Below are positions 1-9,248 of a stretch of 64,000 nt of DNA, piece after piece. The translations under genes and the position numbers were made by a program. This DNA is from JAIQFF01 sp963788505 (GTDB lineage Bacteria > Acidobacteriota > Terriglobia > Terriglobales > Acidobacteriaceae), in NCBI GenBank assembly GCA_963788505.1, contig CAWBGY010000007.1, forward strand, positions 124,001-188,000, read 5' to 3'. Under the pieces are notes generated by a model. It saw only the letters and a list, made by a program, of their open reading frames with translations, was not told where the DNA came from and did not search any database. The stretch's first letter is position 1, and every line of letters begins with the position of its first letter.

Positions 1-749
1 TGGCGCTGGCGTTTTATTTTTCCCGGGCCGGCGAACTGGCCACCCTGAACTGGCTGTTGAGCACGCTTCTGCCTTACGCAGTGTTCGCCCTGATTGTAAT
101 TTTTGCGGGCGAGATCCGGCAGGCCCTGGCGCGGCTGGGACGGCGGCTTCTGAGCAGCCGGACGGCGGCTTCCGAGGCCGATGCGTATGATGACATCGTC
201 CTCGCGGCCAATCTTTTTTCCCAGAATCAGACCGGCGCGCTGATTGTGATTGAGCGGGAAATCGGGTTGCGCACCTACATCGAGAGCGGTGTTCCGCTCG
301 ACGCCCGCCTTTCCTATGATCTGCTGGCCACGATTTTTCGTCCCAGCGCTCCCCTGCACGATGGCGCGGTGATCGTGCAGAAAGACCGCATTGCCGCGGC
401 GGCATGCTTCCTGCCGCTTTCCATGAATCCGGTGCTCTCGACTCAACTCGGCACCCGTCACCGGGCCGGTATCGGCGTGACCGAGGAGACGGATTCCATT
501 GCCGTAATCGTTTCCGAGGAAACTGGCGCCATCAGCCTGGCGGTAGGCGGCAAGATCGAGCGCGATTTGACCGTGGAGCAACTGCGCGAACGCATCGGAG
601 AACTGTTGCGCCGGTACGTGCCTCCCTCCACCTTGCCCACTCCGATTACCAATGGGAGTGAGGAACTGGCCGCTTCGGGGGACGACAGTCAGAGGATTTC
701 CCCGCCGCGCACCGCCGATTCGCGGGTCAGCCCGGGAGGCGAACGCTAG
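1..749 (+). CDS. cdaA: Diadenylate cyclase CdaA, 5' end outside window
   Basis: CdaA makes the second messenger c-di-AMP from two ATP at the inner face of the membrane. The reading frame is open from base 3, so the first membrane helices lie outside the window. The visible part starts in the last hydrophobic segment (ALIVIF then GEIRQAL), followed by the DAC catalytic domain. Both signature motifs are present: HDGAVIV and, about 35 residues later, GTRHRAGIG followed by SEETGAIS. The Ser/Pro-rich C-terminal tail is not conserved. The stop lies 2 bases before cdaR, and glmM follows, the same order as the c-di-AMP operon of Firmicutes. A TTG at base 57 could be read as a start, but the homologous sequence continues upstream of it. 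Confidence 0.93.
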   Translation, partial: ALAFYFSRAGELATLNWLLSTLLPYAVFALIVIFAGEIRQALARLGRRLLSSRTAASEADAYDDIVLAANLFSQNQTGALIVIEREIGLRTYIESGVPLDARLSYDLLATIFRPSAPLHDGAVIVQKDRIAAAACFLPLSMNPVLSTQLGTRHRAGIGVTEETDSIAVIVSEETGAISLAVGGKIERDLTVEQLRERIGELLRRYVPPSTLPTPITNGSEELAASGDDSQRISPPRTADSRVSPGGER

Positions 750-751
750 CC

Positions 752-1426
752 ATGAAAGACTTCCTGCAGCGGCACGTGCTGCACAATTTTGGCATCAAGC
801 TGCTCTCGCTGGCCCTGGCCGTGGGCTTGTGGCTGGCGGTGACCAGAGATCCGGTGGCTGAAGTGGCGGTCGACGTGCCCATTGAATTCCGTAACATTCC
901 GGAAAACCTGGAGATCGATACCGAAAGTGTTCCACGGGCCGAGATCCGGGTGCGGGGACCGCAGCGCGTGGTGCGGCGTCTGCAGCCCGCGGACATTTAT
1001 GTCGGCCTTGAACTCGACGGCATGAAGCCGGGGGAGCATACGTTTGATCTGACCGGGCAACAGGTCCATCAGCCCAGGGAACTTGAGGTCGTGCAAGTTA
1101 TTCCCAGCGAGATTCACCTCACCTTTGACACCCGCGTTACCCGCCAGGTTCCGGTGCATCCCCGGGTTTTTGGCCACTTTGCCGCGGGTTATGAAATCGC
1201 GCGGGTCGAAACCGACCCGTCCACTATTACAATCAGCGGGCCACGCAAGCGGGTCGAAGCAGCGGAAGCTGCCATCACCGATCCGGTGGACGCCAGCGGA
1301 ACCATGGATCAGGCCACTTTCGTGCGCCATGCATACGTGTCTGATCCCCTGGTCCAGGTGATGAATCCCAATCCGGTGCGGGTCACGGTTATCATGGGAC
1401 ACGCACCGGCCGGAACCGGGCATTGA
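752..1426 (+). CDS. cdaR: YbbR-domain protein CdaR, likely CdaA regulator
   Basis: This is a 224-residue membrane-anchored protein with one N-terminal transmembrane helix (about residues 10-30, LLSLALAVGLWLAV) followed by an extracytoplasmic part with two YbbR-type beta repeats (about 35-115 and 120-200). In Firmicutes, YbbR/CdaR proteins bind CdaA and change its cyclase activity. The ATG is 2 bases after the cdaA stop, so translation is probably coupled. Many homologues have three or four repeats; this one is short. The function rests on family and context. Confidence 0.85.
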   Translation: MKDFLQRHVLHNFGIKLLSLALAVGLWLAVTRDPVAEVAVDVPIEFRNIPENLEIDTESVPRAEIRVRGPQRVVRRLQPADIYVGLELDGMKPGEHTFDLTGQQVHQPRELEVVQVIPSEIHLTFDTRVTRQVPVHPRVFGHFAAGYEIARVETDPSTITISGPRKRVEAAEAAITDPVDASGTMDQATFVRHAYVSDPLVQVMNPNPVRVTVIMGHAPAGTGH

Positions 1427-1442
1427 GTATTCTGAATTCAGC

Positions 1443-2819
1443 ATGACAACCCAGACGCGACAACTATTCGGCACCGATGGGATTCGCGGCGTCGCCGGCG
1501 AATTTCCCCTGACCGAGGACAGCACTTATATGATTGGCCGCGCCTTGGGTCACGACCTGAAGCGCTCGGGTGGATCCGGGCGTGTGGTCATTGGGCAGGA
1601 CACGCGGCGATCCAGTTTCTGGATCGCGGACCGGGTGACACTGGGGCTGGCTTCCTGCGGCATCGAGGTCCACAGCGCCGGGGTAATCACCACGCCGGGT
1701 GTCGCCTACCTGGCGCGCTCCCGCAAGTACGCCGCCGGAGTCGTGATTTCAGCCTCGCACAATCCGTGGACGGACAACGGCATCAAGGTTTTTTCAGGCG
1801 ACGGGTACAAGCTGCCGGACGCGCATGAAGTGGCCATCGAACAGGAGATTTTTGCCCTGTTGCAAAATCCGCTGGCCCATGTGGACTCATCTCCCGGGCT
1901 GGTGCCAAGCCTGCCCGGCAAAGCTGATCTGCGCCGGGCGTACATCGATTGGCTGGCAACAAATGTGAACACGGATTTGCGCCGCTTGCGGGTGCTGGTG
2001 GATTGCGCGAACGGCGCGGCTGCAGCGGAAGCCCCGGACCTGTTCCGGGCATGCGGAATTCAGGCGAAGTTCCTCAGCGCCTCGCCGGACGGCAAGAACA
2101 TCAATGAAAGCTGCGGCGCTCTGCATCCCGACATTTTGGCCGCGACGGTGGCGCAGCAGCCGGGACAATTCGACCTGGGCGTGACTTTTGACGGCGACGC
2201 CGACCGCGCGCTGTTCTGCGACGCCAACGGCCGGGTGGTGAATGGCGACGCCGTGCTGCTGCTTTCTGCCCGGGACATGAAGGCGCGGGGCTCTCTACCC
2301 AAGGACACCGTGGTGGCGACCACCATGTCGAATATGGGTCTGGAGATTTCGTTGCGCAATTCCGGCATCCACCTGCTCCGGGCCAATGTCGGCGACAAGT
2401 ACGTGCTGGAGCAGATGCAGAAAGCCGGGGCGGTGCTGGGAGGAGAGCAATCAGGCCATATTATTTTCCGCGATGGCGAAGCCACCACCGGAGACGGCTT
2501 GCTCACCGCGTTGCGCGTCATGGAAACACTGGCGCGCACCGGAAAACCGCTGGCGGAACTGGTGAGCGATCTGAAGGTGTTACCGCAGACGATCCAGAAC
2601 GTGCGGGTGCGGGAAAAGGTTCCGTTTGCTAAAGTGCCGGAGATTCAGAAAGCAATCGACGCCGCCGAGAGCGAGCTGAACGGAAACGGGCGGGTGGTAG
2701 TGCGCTATTCGGGAACGGAAGCGCTGGCGCGCGTGATGATTGAAGCAGAGTCGGAAGAGAAAATGAAGGCGTTGGCGCAGAGCATCGCGGCGGCGATCAA
2801 GCAGGCGCTGGGGACGTAG
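1443..2819 (+). CDS. glmM: Phosphoglucosamine mutase
   Basis: GlmM converts glucosamine-6-phosphate to glucosamine-1-phosphate, the step before UDP-GlcNAc for peptidoglycan. The protein has 458 residues, normal for the family. The active phosphoserine is Ser105 in the loop SASHNP. The metal loop DGDADR lies near residue 250, the sugar-binding GGEQSGH near 335, and the phosphate-binding RYSGTE loop near 425. It is the third gene of the cdaA-cdaR-glmM unit, 16 bases after cdaR. In other bacteria GlmM binds and inhibits CdaA, tying c-di-AMP to wall synthesis. Confidence 0.97.
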   Translation: MTTQTRQLFGTDGIRGVAGEFPLTEDSTYMIGRALGHDLKRSGGSGRVVIGQDTRRSSFWIADRVTLGLASCGIEVHSAGVITTPGVAYLARSRKYAAGVVISASHNPWTDNGIKVFSGDGYKLPDAHEVAIEQEIFALLQNPLAHVDSSPGLVPSLPGKADLRRAYIDWLATNVNTDLRRLRVLVDCANGAAAAEAPDLFRACGIQAKFLSASPDGKNINESCGALHPDILAATVAQQPGQFDLGVTFDGDADRALFCDANGRVVNGDAVLLLSARDMKARGSLPKDTVVATTMSNMGLEISLRNSGIHLLRANVGDKYVLEQMQKAGAVLGGEQSGHIIFRDGEATTGDGLLTALRVMETLARTGKPLAELVSDLKVLPQTIQNVRVREKVPFAKVPEIQKAIDAAESELNGNGRVVVRYSGTEALARVMIEAESEEKMKALAQSIAAAIKQALGT

Positions 2820-2877
2820 AGGATGCGTGGGGTGAGCAAATATCATTCAATATCCGCTGTTTCGACTTTGTAGCGAA

Positions 2878-3639
2878 ATGGTCGGCAAGAGAATTGTGAT
2901 CATTTCTTTGGTGCTGTTTTCAAACCTTGCCGTGGCAGGGGACAACTGCGGCTCGCTTGATCGCGTAGATATCGCAGTGCGCTTAGTAAGAACGCTGTAT
3001 CCCGAACTGAGGGCTGCAGAACTCAGCATTGCTCTAGCGGATAGTTCGGACGGCGGCCGGCTGGGTCCTACCGATGCACGTGCATTTGTGATGAAGATCG
3101 ACAATCCAAGCTGGCATCCTCCAAAACAAGGCAAACAGGACGAGCCTACTGTAGATACGACGCACACTTCGAAAGGGCAACTCAGAAGCGAATTCCCGCT
3201 CTACCTGACGTTTGATTTTATTGATTATGGACGCTACCGTCTTGAATGCCGCCCGCGGTTCATGCTCAATCGCCCAAGTAAGATGCAGGAAGAGGCCGAA
3301 GCAGAGATCAACGCTCATCCATCATGGACGGAAGCGGAGGCGCTAGAAGCAGCTAAGGGTCATGGCTTACGTTTCGGGCCTAACAATAAGCAGGCGGTTC
3401 TTAAGCTCATCCCACTGAAAGAACTCAGTACATTTTTCGGTACTTTGCGTATTAAGCGGACACAATTCACAATCACTTCCGAGCACGAGAAAGACGCTAA
3501 GTACTCGTTTGCTTCGTTGTCATGGTACATCATCGCCAAAGAGGTCGGCACCACGCGAGCATTGCAAATTGTTGTAGAGCCTTTTCGGGGACATATTGTC
3601 GGCCTGAGTGAAGGTAACCAGCGAGACCTTCTCCAATAA
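2878..3639 (+). CDS. Secreted protein of unknown function, lower GC
   Basis: A 253-residue protein that I do not recognise. It starts with a clear signal peptide (about residues 1-20, IVIISLVLFSNLAVAG) and is predicted to be exported. The mature part is mixed alpha/beta with two Cys (NCGSL near 25, LECRPR near 123). There is no obvious Shine-Dalgarno before the ATG. Base composition differs from its neighbours: sampled lines are about 42-52% GC against roughly 60% around it, with more A/T-ending codons. This suggests recent acquisition. It faces polA, with a hairpin between them. Confidence 0.6.
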   Translation: MVGKRIVIISLVLFSNLAVAGDNCGSLDRVDIAVRLVRTLYPELRAAELSIALADSSDGGRLGPTDARAFVMKIDNPSWHPPKQGKQDEPTVDTTHTSKGQLRSEFPLYLTFDFIDYGRYRLECRPRFMLNRPSKMQEEAEAEINAHPSWTEAEALEAAKGHGLRFGPNNKQAVLKLIPLKELSTFFGTLRIKRTQFTITSEHEKDAKYSFASLSWYIIAKEVGTTRALQIVVEPFRGHIVGLSEGNQRDLLQ

Positions 3640-3720
3640 ATTATGGCCGATCCCCACTTGCGGGAGTGGCCGGGCAGGGTTGGCGTCTTAAAAAAAGAGT
3701 CTGTCGACTTTCGCTCGACC

Positions 3721-3743
3721 GGGACGGGTCGGAGACCCGTCCC
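3721..3743. terminator. GC-rich hairpin between convergent genes
   Basis: A 10-bp perfect stem (GGGACGGGTC paired with GACCCGTCCC) with a 3-base loop, placed between the stop of the secreted orphan and the stop of polA. It has no U-tract on either strand. Its sequence is related to the repeat at 47252-47369, so it may be a repeat arm acting as a bidirectional terminator. Confidence 0.45.
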
Positions 3744-3751
3744 CACACGGG

Positions 3752-6553
3752 CTAATCCAAGTCCCGCCAGTTCTGTCCCACTCCGACCTCTACCAGCAGC
3801 GGAACCGCCAGGGAATGAACATTCTCCATCTGATCGCGCACCAGGGTGCGCATGGTGTCGACTTCTTTCTCCGGAACTTCGAACACCAGTTCATCGTGGA
3901 CCTGCAGCGTCATACGTGACTTCAATCCGCGTTCCCGAAGTGCCGCATCAATCCGGATCATCGCAATCTTGATCAGGTCGGCAGCCGTTCCCTGCAACGG
4001 CGTGTTCACCGCGGTGCGTTCCGCGAACCCGCGCTGGTTCGTGTTTTTGCTATTGATGTCAGGGATGGGACGCACGCGCCCGAACAGTGTCGTGACTTTC
4101 TGTTCACGCCGGGCCTCTTCCAGCGTCTTGTCGATGAAAGCGCGCACGCCCTTGTACTTCTCGAAATAGGCATCGATGAACTGCTTGGCTTCCCTGGGCT
4201 CGATGCCAAGCGTTTGCGACAGGCCAAAAGCCGAGAGCCCGTAGACGATCCCGAAGTTCACCACCTTGGCTTGCCGGCGGTGATCGGGGGTGACCATCAA
4301 TGGCGGCACGCCAAAGACTTGCGAAGCGGTCAACGTGTGGACGTCGTCGCCGCGACGGTAGGCTTCCAACAGGAGTGGATCTTTGGAGAAATGGGCCAGC
4401 AGACGGAGCTCGATCTGGGAATAGTCCGCAGCCAGCAGCACGTGCCCCGGCTCCACGGTAAATGCGGCGCGAATTTCGCGGCCCAGTTCGGTGCGGATGG
4501 GAATATTTTGCAGATTGGGATTGGCCGACGACAGTCTTCCCGTGGCCGTACCCGTCTGTCCGAAGGTGGTGTGCAGCCGGCCGGTGGCCGGATTCAGCAG
4601 CGCGGGCAGGGCGTCCACGTAGGTCGATTTGAGCTTCGAGAGTTGGCGGTATTCCAGCACTTGTCGCGCAATATCGTGGGTCAGGGCCAGTTGTTCCAGG
4701 ACATCGACCGCGGTGGAAATGGTCTTGCCCTTGCCGTACTTCACCGGCTTGGGCAAATTCATCTGGTTGAAGAGCATATCGCCCAACTGCTTCGGAGAAT
4801 TGATGTTGAACTGCGATCCCGCCTGCTCGTAGATTTCGCCGGCCTTGGCTTCGACGTCACGCTCCAGTCGCGATGACATCGCTTCCAGAACTTCGCGGTC
4901 GATCTTGACCCCGGCCTGCTCCATCCGAGCCAGCACCGGCACCAGCGGCAGATCGATTTCTTCATACAGCTTCAGCAGCCCCGAGTTTTCTATCTCACGG
5001 CGCAAAGCTACGGCGAATCGTCCGGTAACGTCGGCCGACTCGGCCAGCGTGCCCCCCAGCTTGAGGTTGAAACGGCGCAGCGCCACCTCAGCCAGCCGGT
5101 GAGAGGAATACGTAGGATCGAGCAAATAGGAATACAGCATGGGATCATGCCGCACGCCGCGCAATGTGATGCCTTGCGGCTCCAGCGCGTGAATGGCTGC
5201 CTTGTAATCGTGGACCGCTTTGGGTACGCCTTCGCTTTCCAGCGCGGAGCGTAATCGCGATCCCGGCTCTCCCTGCAGCGAAACCGCCAGCGCTGTGCCG
5301 GCTGCGGCAGAAATGGCGAGGTTTTTTGCCGGCGCAGCTTCATCCGGCGCAATGGTGAGCGGCAGCATGCTCCCCTGTGGCTCGTCGACTTCCTCTTCAT
5401 CCTCGTCCTCGAGGAGGCTGGATTCGGCCTCGATCGCCACCGCCAGCGCATTGGCAGGGGAAACTTTCTTCAGCACGGCCTCGACGTCAGCCTCGGACGT
5501 GGCTTCGCTGTAGTGCGCTTCGGTCACCTCCACCACCGGCAGCAACTCTTTCAGCAGGGAAGTAAACTCCAGTTCGGTGAACAGCGCCCGCAGGGCTTCG
5601 AGATCGGGCGCTCCGGCACGCATCGCGTTCACATCCAGATCGACGGGGACGTCGCAGTCGATGGTCACCATCCGCTTGCTGAACAGGACGTTGTCGCGAT
5701 TGTTCTGGAGCGATTCGCGGTAGGATTTCTTTTCCACCTCGGCAGCCCGGTCGAGTGCCTGCTCTACCGTGCCAAAGCGCTTGATCAGGTCGACGGAACC
5801 CTTGTCGCCGATGCCCGGCGCGCCTGGGATGTTATCGACTGAATCGCCGCGCAGGGCCATTACGTCCACCACCCGTTCGGGCGGCACCCCGAGGATCTCT
5901 TCAACCTTCTTTGCGTCACAAATCAGATTGTCTTTGGGCGGATTCAGCACCAGCACCCGGTTGTTGACCAGTTGCAGCATGTCCTTGTCGTTCGAAACCA
6001 CATAGACGAGATAGCCTTGCCCGGCCGCTTTGCGGGCCAGGGTGCCAATCACGTCGTCGGCTTCGTAGCCGGCGAGCTCGAGAATAGGAATGCGGTACGC
6101 TTCGAGAGCGCGCCGGATATAGGGCACCTGCTGCACCAGTTCCTCCGGCATCTCGCTGCGATTGGCCTTGTAGCCGTGATATTCGACTTCCTGAAAGGTC
6201 TGGGTTTTCAGGTCGAACTTCCGCACCTTGGTGATGGCTTCCGCTTCCTGATCGCGGAAGGTGGGCGCCGCCACGTCAAACACTGCCGCCAGATATTCGG
6301 GCGAGAAGTCCTCGCGCAATTTGCGCAGCATGTTGACGAAAACATAGGTGGCCGCGGTAGGTACTCCGGTCTTGGTGGTCATGCCGCGCTGCCGCGCCAT
6401 GGCGTGATAGGCACGGAAGATGAAGGACATCGCATCCATCAGGAAAATGCGGTGCCCATCACTTGCGGCCAGCTGCGGCCGGGAAGCGCGGGAGGGCTGA
6501 GGCACGGCTGTACCTTCAGACTGCGCGGTCGAGGATTTTCTTCGCGGGGGCAA
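3752..6553 (-). CDS. polA: DNA polymerase I, 3'-5' exonuclease site degenerate
   Basis: Family A repair polymerase of 933 residues. The 5' nuclease domain covers about 35-320 (first metal Asp in FLMDAMSF, then GYEADDVIG and NIPGAPGIGDK). The polymerase domain covers about 570-933: motif A with Asp710 (DYSQIELR), motif B RRQAKVVNFGIVYG, motif C QVHDELV with Asp887. The middle domain is exonuclease-like but its catalytic residues are gone: the first acidic pair is replaced by IEAES (375-377), the Asp of KYD is Ala453, and the Tyr and Asp of YxxxD are Thr502 and Ser506. An acidic linker (LLEDEDEEE) follows the first site. It is predicted to nick-translate but not proofread. The first 30 residues are a non-conserved extension. 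Confidence 0.96.
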   Translation of the reverse strand: MPPRRKSSTAQSEGTAVPQPSRASRPQLAASDGHRIFLMDAMSFIFRAYHAMARQRGMTTKTGVPTAATYVFVNMLRKLREDFSPEYLAAVFDVAAPTFRDQEAEAITKVRKFDLKTQTFQEVEYHGYKANRSEMPEELVQQVPYIRRALEAYRIPILELAGYEADDVIGTLARKAAGQGYLVYVVSNDKDMLQLVNNRVLVLNPPKDNLICDAKKVEEILGVPPERVVDVMALRGDSVDNIPGAPGIGDKGSVDLIKRFGTVEQALDRAAEVEKKSYRESLQNNRDNVLFSKRMVTIDCDVPVDLDVNAMRAGAPDLEALRALFTELEFTSLLKELLPVVEVTEAHYSEATSEADVEAVLKKVSPANALAVAIEAESSLLEDEDEEEVDEPQGSMLPLTIAPDEAAPAKNLAISAAAGTALAVSLQGEPGSRLRSALESEGVPKAVHDYKAAIHALEPQGITLRGVRHDPMLYSYLLDPTYSSHRLAEVALRRFNLKLGGTLAESADVTGRFAVALRREIENSGLLKLYEEIDLPLVPVLARMEQAGVKIDREVLEAMSSRLERDVEAKAGEIYEQAGSQFNINSPKQLGDMLFNQMNLPKPVKYGKGKTISTAVDVLEQLALTHDIARQVLEYRQLSKLKSTYVDALPALLNPATGRLHTTFGQTGTATGRLSSANPNLQNIPIRTELGREIRAAFTVEPGHVLLAADYSQIELRLLAHFSKDPLLLEAYRRGDDVHTLTASQVFGVPPLMVTPDHRRQAKVVNFGIVYGLSAFGLSQTLGIEPREAKQFIDAYFEKYKGVRAFIDKTLEEARREQKVTTLFGRVRPIPDINSKNTNQRGFAERTAVNTPLQGTAADLIKIAMIRIDAALRERGLKSRMTLQVHDELVFEVPEKEVDTMRTLVRDQMENVHSLAVPLLVEVGVGQNWRDLD

Positions 6554-6601
6554 CAGCTAAGTCTAGCAGGACAACAGTGGTCAGATCGCAGTTCCCGGTT
6601 C

Positions 6602-7198
6602 TCAGTTGGCGGTGGTCTTTGCCGGCTTTCCGTACTCGGTTTGATAGTGCAGTTTGATCACGCCGCAAGTGCCCTGCTCTTTCGAATAGACCACGCAGGT
6701 GTCAAAGGGACGCGAGTATACGTGCAGGCTTACGGCGCGCTGGTTGAACTCGCGAGGATTGTAGACCCGGTGCACGGGCTCTTTCGGATCCACGGCACAG
6801 GGCTGGCGCGGATTCATTTCCACCGTGTCCGTGGTTTCGAGCTCACAGGTGCCAGCCGCCAGGTCCTGCGAAATCGTACGGTAGTTCTCCACCCGCAGCC
6901 GTCCGATGGGGACTGCCATCCAGCAATTCTGTTCACGATGGTTATGGATCGAACTCGCCTGGCCAATTTCCCAGCAGATGGCTACCAGTTCATAGAGCGG
7001 CGTCTTGTCAATCAGATTGCGCGTGTAATGTTGGCGGTCCCAGGTCAAGTAGGGCGTCAAAGTGTCGGATGCAACCGGCTTGCTCTCGATAAACTTGGTG
7101 ATTTGATCGATCCGGGTGAAAGCTGGCTCGGGAAATTTCCTCAGTTCGGCCACAAAATCCTGGATCGGTACCGGCTTTGATAGGGCTTGTGTTCCCAT
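6602..7198 (-). CDS. Cysteine dioxygenase, type I
   Basis: Oxidises cysteine to cysteine sulfinate with O2 at a mononuclear Fe(II). The 198-residue cupin matches the mammalian enzyme residue for residue: iron ligands His85 and His87 (SIHNHREQ) and His143 (VHRV), substrate Arg60, and both partners of the Cys-Tyr thioether crosslink, Cys92 (NCWM) and Tyr161 (HVYSRPF). Many bacterial homologues lack the Cys, so this one may form the cofactor. It lies between queA and polA on the same strand with gaps of 19 and 48 bases, so co-transcription is likely, but the pathway link is not obvious. Confidence 0.93.
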   Translation of the reverse strand: MGTQALSKPVPIQDFVAELRKFPEPAFTRIDQITKFIESKPVASDTLTPYLTWDRQHYTRNLIDKTPLYELVAICWEIGQASSIHNHREQNCWMAVPIGRLRVENYRTISQDLAAGTCELETTDTVEMNPRQPCAVDPKEPVHRVYNPREFNQRAVSLHVYSRPFDTCVVYSKEQGTCGVIKLHYQTEYGKPAKTTAN

Positions 7199-7217
7199 GT
7201 CGCACTCCCTGCAGGGT

Positions 7218-8333
7218 TCAGTATATCGCTGATCCCAGCCCGTGGTTCTCCAGGAACATGCAGTCGCCGTAGGAATAGAATCTGTAGCCCTCTTCCACTG
7301 CGTGACGATAGGCGTCGAGCACTCGCTCTGGTTCTCCCAGAGCGCACACCAGCATCAGCAGTGTGGATTTCGGCAGATGGAAGTTGGTGAGCAGCGCGCT
7401 CACTACGCGGAACTCAAAACCGGGATAGATAAAAATGTCGGCCTCACCACACCCTGGCGTCACCCGGCCCGATTTCACGGCAGCATATTCCAGCGTCCGC
7501 ACCGTGGTGGTGCCCACGGCCACGACTCGCCGCCCGGCATCGAGAGCGTGGTTGATGGCCGACGCCGCAGCGGAGGAGATGGAATAAGATTCGCGATGCA
7601 GTTGGTGATCTTCCACCCGCTCCTCGCGCACCGGCTGGAACGTCCCCAGCCCCACGTGCAGCGTAATTTCCACGGTTTCAATCCCCCGGTTCCTTATGCG
7701 GGCCAGAATTTCCGCGGTAAAGTGCAGACCTGCGGTGGGTGCAGCGACGGAGCCATTTTCCCGGGCATAGACGGTCTGGTAGCGCTCCCGATCGGCGATG
7801 TCGTCGGGGCGGTCAATATAAGGTGGGAGAGGCACGTGGCCGATCCGCTCGATCGCGGCAAAGAAATCTGGCGTGGCAGCGAAGCGGATGCGACGCTCCC
7901 CGAAGCTGCCTCGGGCCGTGACTTCCGCCTGCAGTTCATCCTGCGCTCCGAAGAACAAACGCTCTCCGACCCCGATCTTCCGCCCCGGACGCACCAGGCA
8001 GGTCCACTCATTGGGTTGGTCCGAGAGTTGGCGGGTCAGGAGGACTTCGATGCGGCCGCGCAGAAACTCCCGCGAGGCTGGGTTCGCCGCGCTGATGGGC
8101 TGCGCCTTTACGCCGCTCCTTCTGCCATAGAGGCGCGCGGGAAAGACTCGAGTGTTATTAAAGACGAGCAAATCATCGGACCTCAGCAGATCCGGAAAGT
8201 TGCGAAACCAGGAATCGCGCATCTCCCCCGGCCCCCGATTCAGATGCAGCATCCGCGAAGCGGCCCGATCAGAGAGCGGCGCCTGAGCAATGAGTTCTTC
8301 GGGAAGCAAATAATTGAAATCGGAAACCAGCAC
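7218..8333 (-). CDS. queA: S-adenosylmethionine:tRNA ribosyltransferase-isomerase
   Basis: QueA transfers and rearranges the ribosyl part of SAM onto 7-aminomethyl-7-deazaguanine in tRNA to give epoxyqueuosine. At 371 residues it is full length and opens with the family start (MLVSDFNYLLPEELIAQ). It carries VFNNTRVFPARL, PTAGLHFT, HVGLGTFQPV and LLTNFHLPKSTLLMLV. The start codon is GTG. A TATAAT hexamer (complement of 8342-8347) ends 8 bases before it and there is no Shine-Dalgarno, so the message may be leaderless. Confidence 0.97.
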   Translation of the reverse strand: MLVSDFNYLLPEELIAQAPLSDRAASRMLHLNRGPGEMRDSWFRNFPDLLRSDDLLVFNNTRVFPARLYGRRSGVKAQPISAANPASREFLRGRIEVLLTRQLSDQPNEWTCLVRPGRKIGVGERLFFGAQDELQAEVTARGSFGERRIRFAATPDFFAAIERIGHVPLPPYIDRPDDIADRERYQTVYARENGSVAAPTAGLHFTAEILARIRNRGIETVEITLHVGLGTFQPVREERVEDHQLHRESYSISSAAASAINHALDAGRRVVAVGTTTVRTLEYAAVKSGRVTPGCGEADIFIYPGFEFRVVSALLTNFHLPKSTLLMLVCALGEPERVLDAYRHAVEEGYRFYSYGDCMFLENHGLGSAIY

Positions 8334-8495
8334 GCTGGTCGATTATAGGATTTCTTCCTGCACGGCGCGGGAGAGCAGCCCCAGGGGCGGGCTGATACAG
8401 AAATGTAATAGTGTGTAAATGGCGTTGTAACCACCAACTGCTTGGGTTACCATACGCGGAAACAGCCGGGGCTTGCGGTCTACCTTCCCTAAACG

Positions 8496-9239
8496 ATGGC
8501 CAGCGAACGTCAATGTCGGCGCGAAATTGTCCTCTTCGGCAGGGCCTTGCACGAGCGTGGCTACGTGGCGGCCATGGATGGCAATCTTTCGGTACGCCTC
8601 GACGAGCACCGCATTCTGGCCACGCCGACTTCCATGTGCAAGAGCATGATGAAACCGTCGGACTTGGTGATCGTGGACCTGAACGGCCGCCGTCTGGAAG
8701 GGCGTCGCGATGTTTCGAGCGAAATCGCCATGCACCTGCTGATTTACCGGCTGCGACCGGACGTGCAAGGCGTCGTGCATGCGCATCCGCCCACCGCCAC
8801 CGGTTTCGCCGCCGCCGGCATGCCCCTCAACCAGCCGCTGGTGTGCGAGGTTGTGATCGGACTCGGTTCCATCCCGCTGGCAAAATACGGAACGCCGGGA
8901 ACTCCCGAACTGACCGCCGCGCTCGAACCCCTGGTGCCGCAGTACGACGCCCTCCTGATGTCCAACCACGGCGTGGTGGCATATGGCGCCGACCTGCATC
9001 ATGCCTACATGAAGATGGAAACGGTCGAACATTTTGCCCAGATTGCATTGGTCACTCATCTGCTGGGACGGCAACAACCTCTGGGCAGCGAGGAATTGGG
9101 AAAGTTGATGGCGGCGCGAAGCAAGTATCAGGGATCGATATCCGTCGCTCCGCTGCCCCTGGCAGTCCCGTGTGCGGACGAAGCCGAGGATCACTCGCAG
9201 CCCGTGGCCCGGGCTTCCCGTCGCGTGCGTCATCGGTAA
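8496..9239 (+). CDS. Class II aldolase/adducin family protein
   Basis: A 247-residue zinc-dependent aldolase or epimerase of the FucA/AraD fold. The zinc ligands His95 and His97 (VVHAHPPT) and His158 (SNHGVV) and the catalytic Glu76 (SSEIAMH) are at almost the same positions as in FucA. The N-terminal phosphate-pocket region DGNLSVR and the TPTS loop are kept. The last 30 residues are a divergent tail. The substrate (a sugar phosphate such as fuculose-1-P, ribulose-5-P or methylthioribulose-1-P) cannot be told from sequence, and no pathway genes flank it. Confidence 0.85.
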   Translation: MASERQCRREIVLFGRALHERGYVAAMDGNLSVRLDEHRILATPTSMCKSMMKPSDLVIVDLNGRRLEGRRDVSSEIAMHLLIYRLRPDVQGVVHAHPPTATGFAAAGMPLNQPLVCEVVIGLGSIPLAKYGTPGTPELTAALEPLVPQYDALLMSNHGVVAYGADLHHAYMKMETVEHFAQIALVTHLLGRQQPLGSEELGKLMAARSKYQGSISVAPLPLAVPCADEAEDHSQPVARASRRVRHR

Positions 9240-9248
9240 GTTCAGGTG

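Noticed and set aside
746..1525. Long open frame antisense to cdaR
   Set aside because: cdaR on the other strand has clear family features. Long antisense frames opposite GC-rich genes are common here (also opposite polA, dacB, fabF, hslU, rpsA and rpoC) and encode nothing recognisable.
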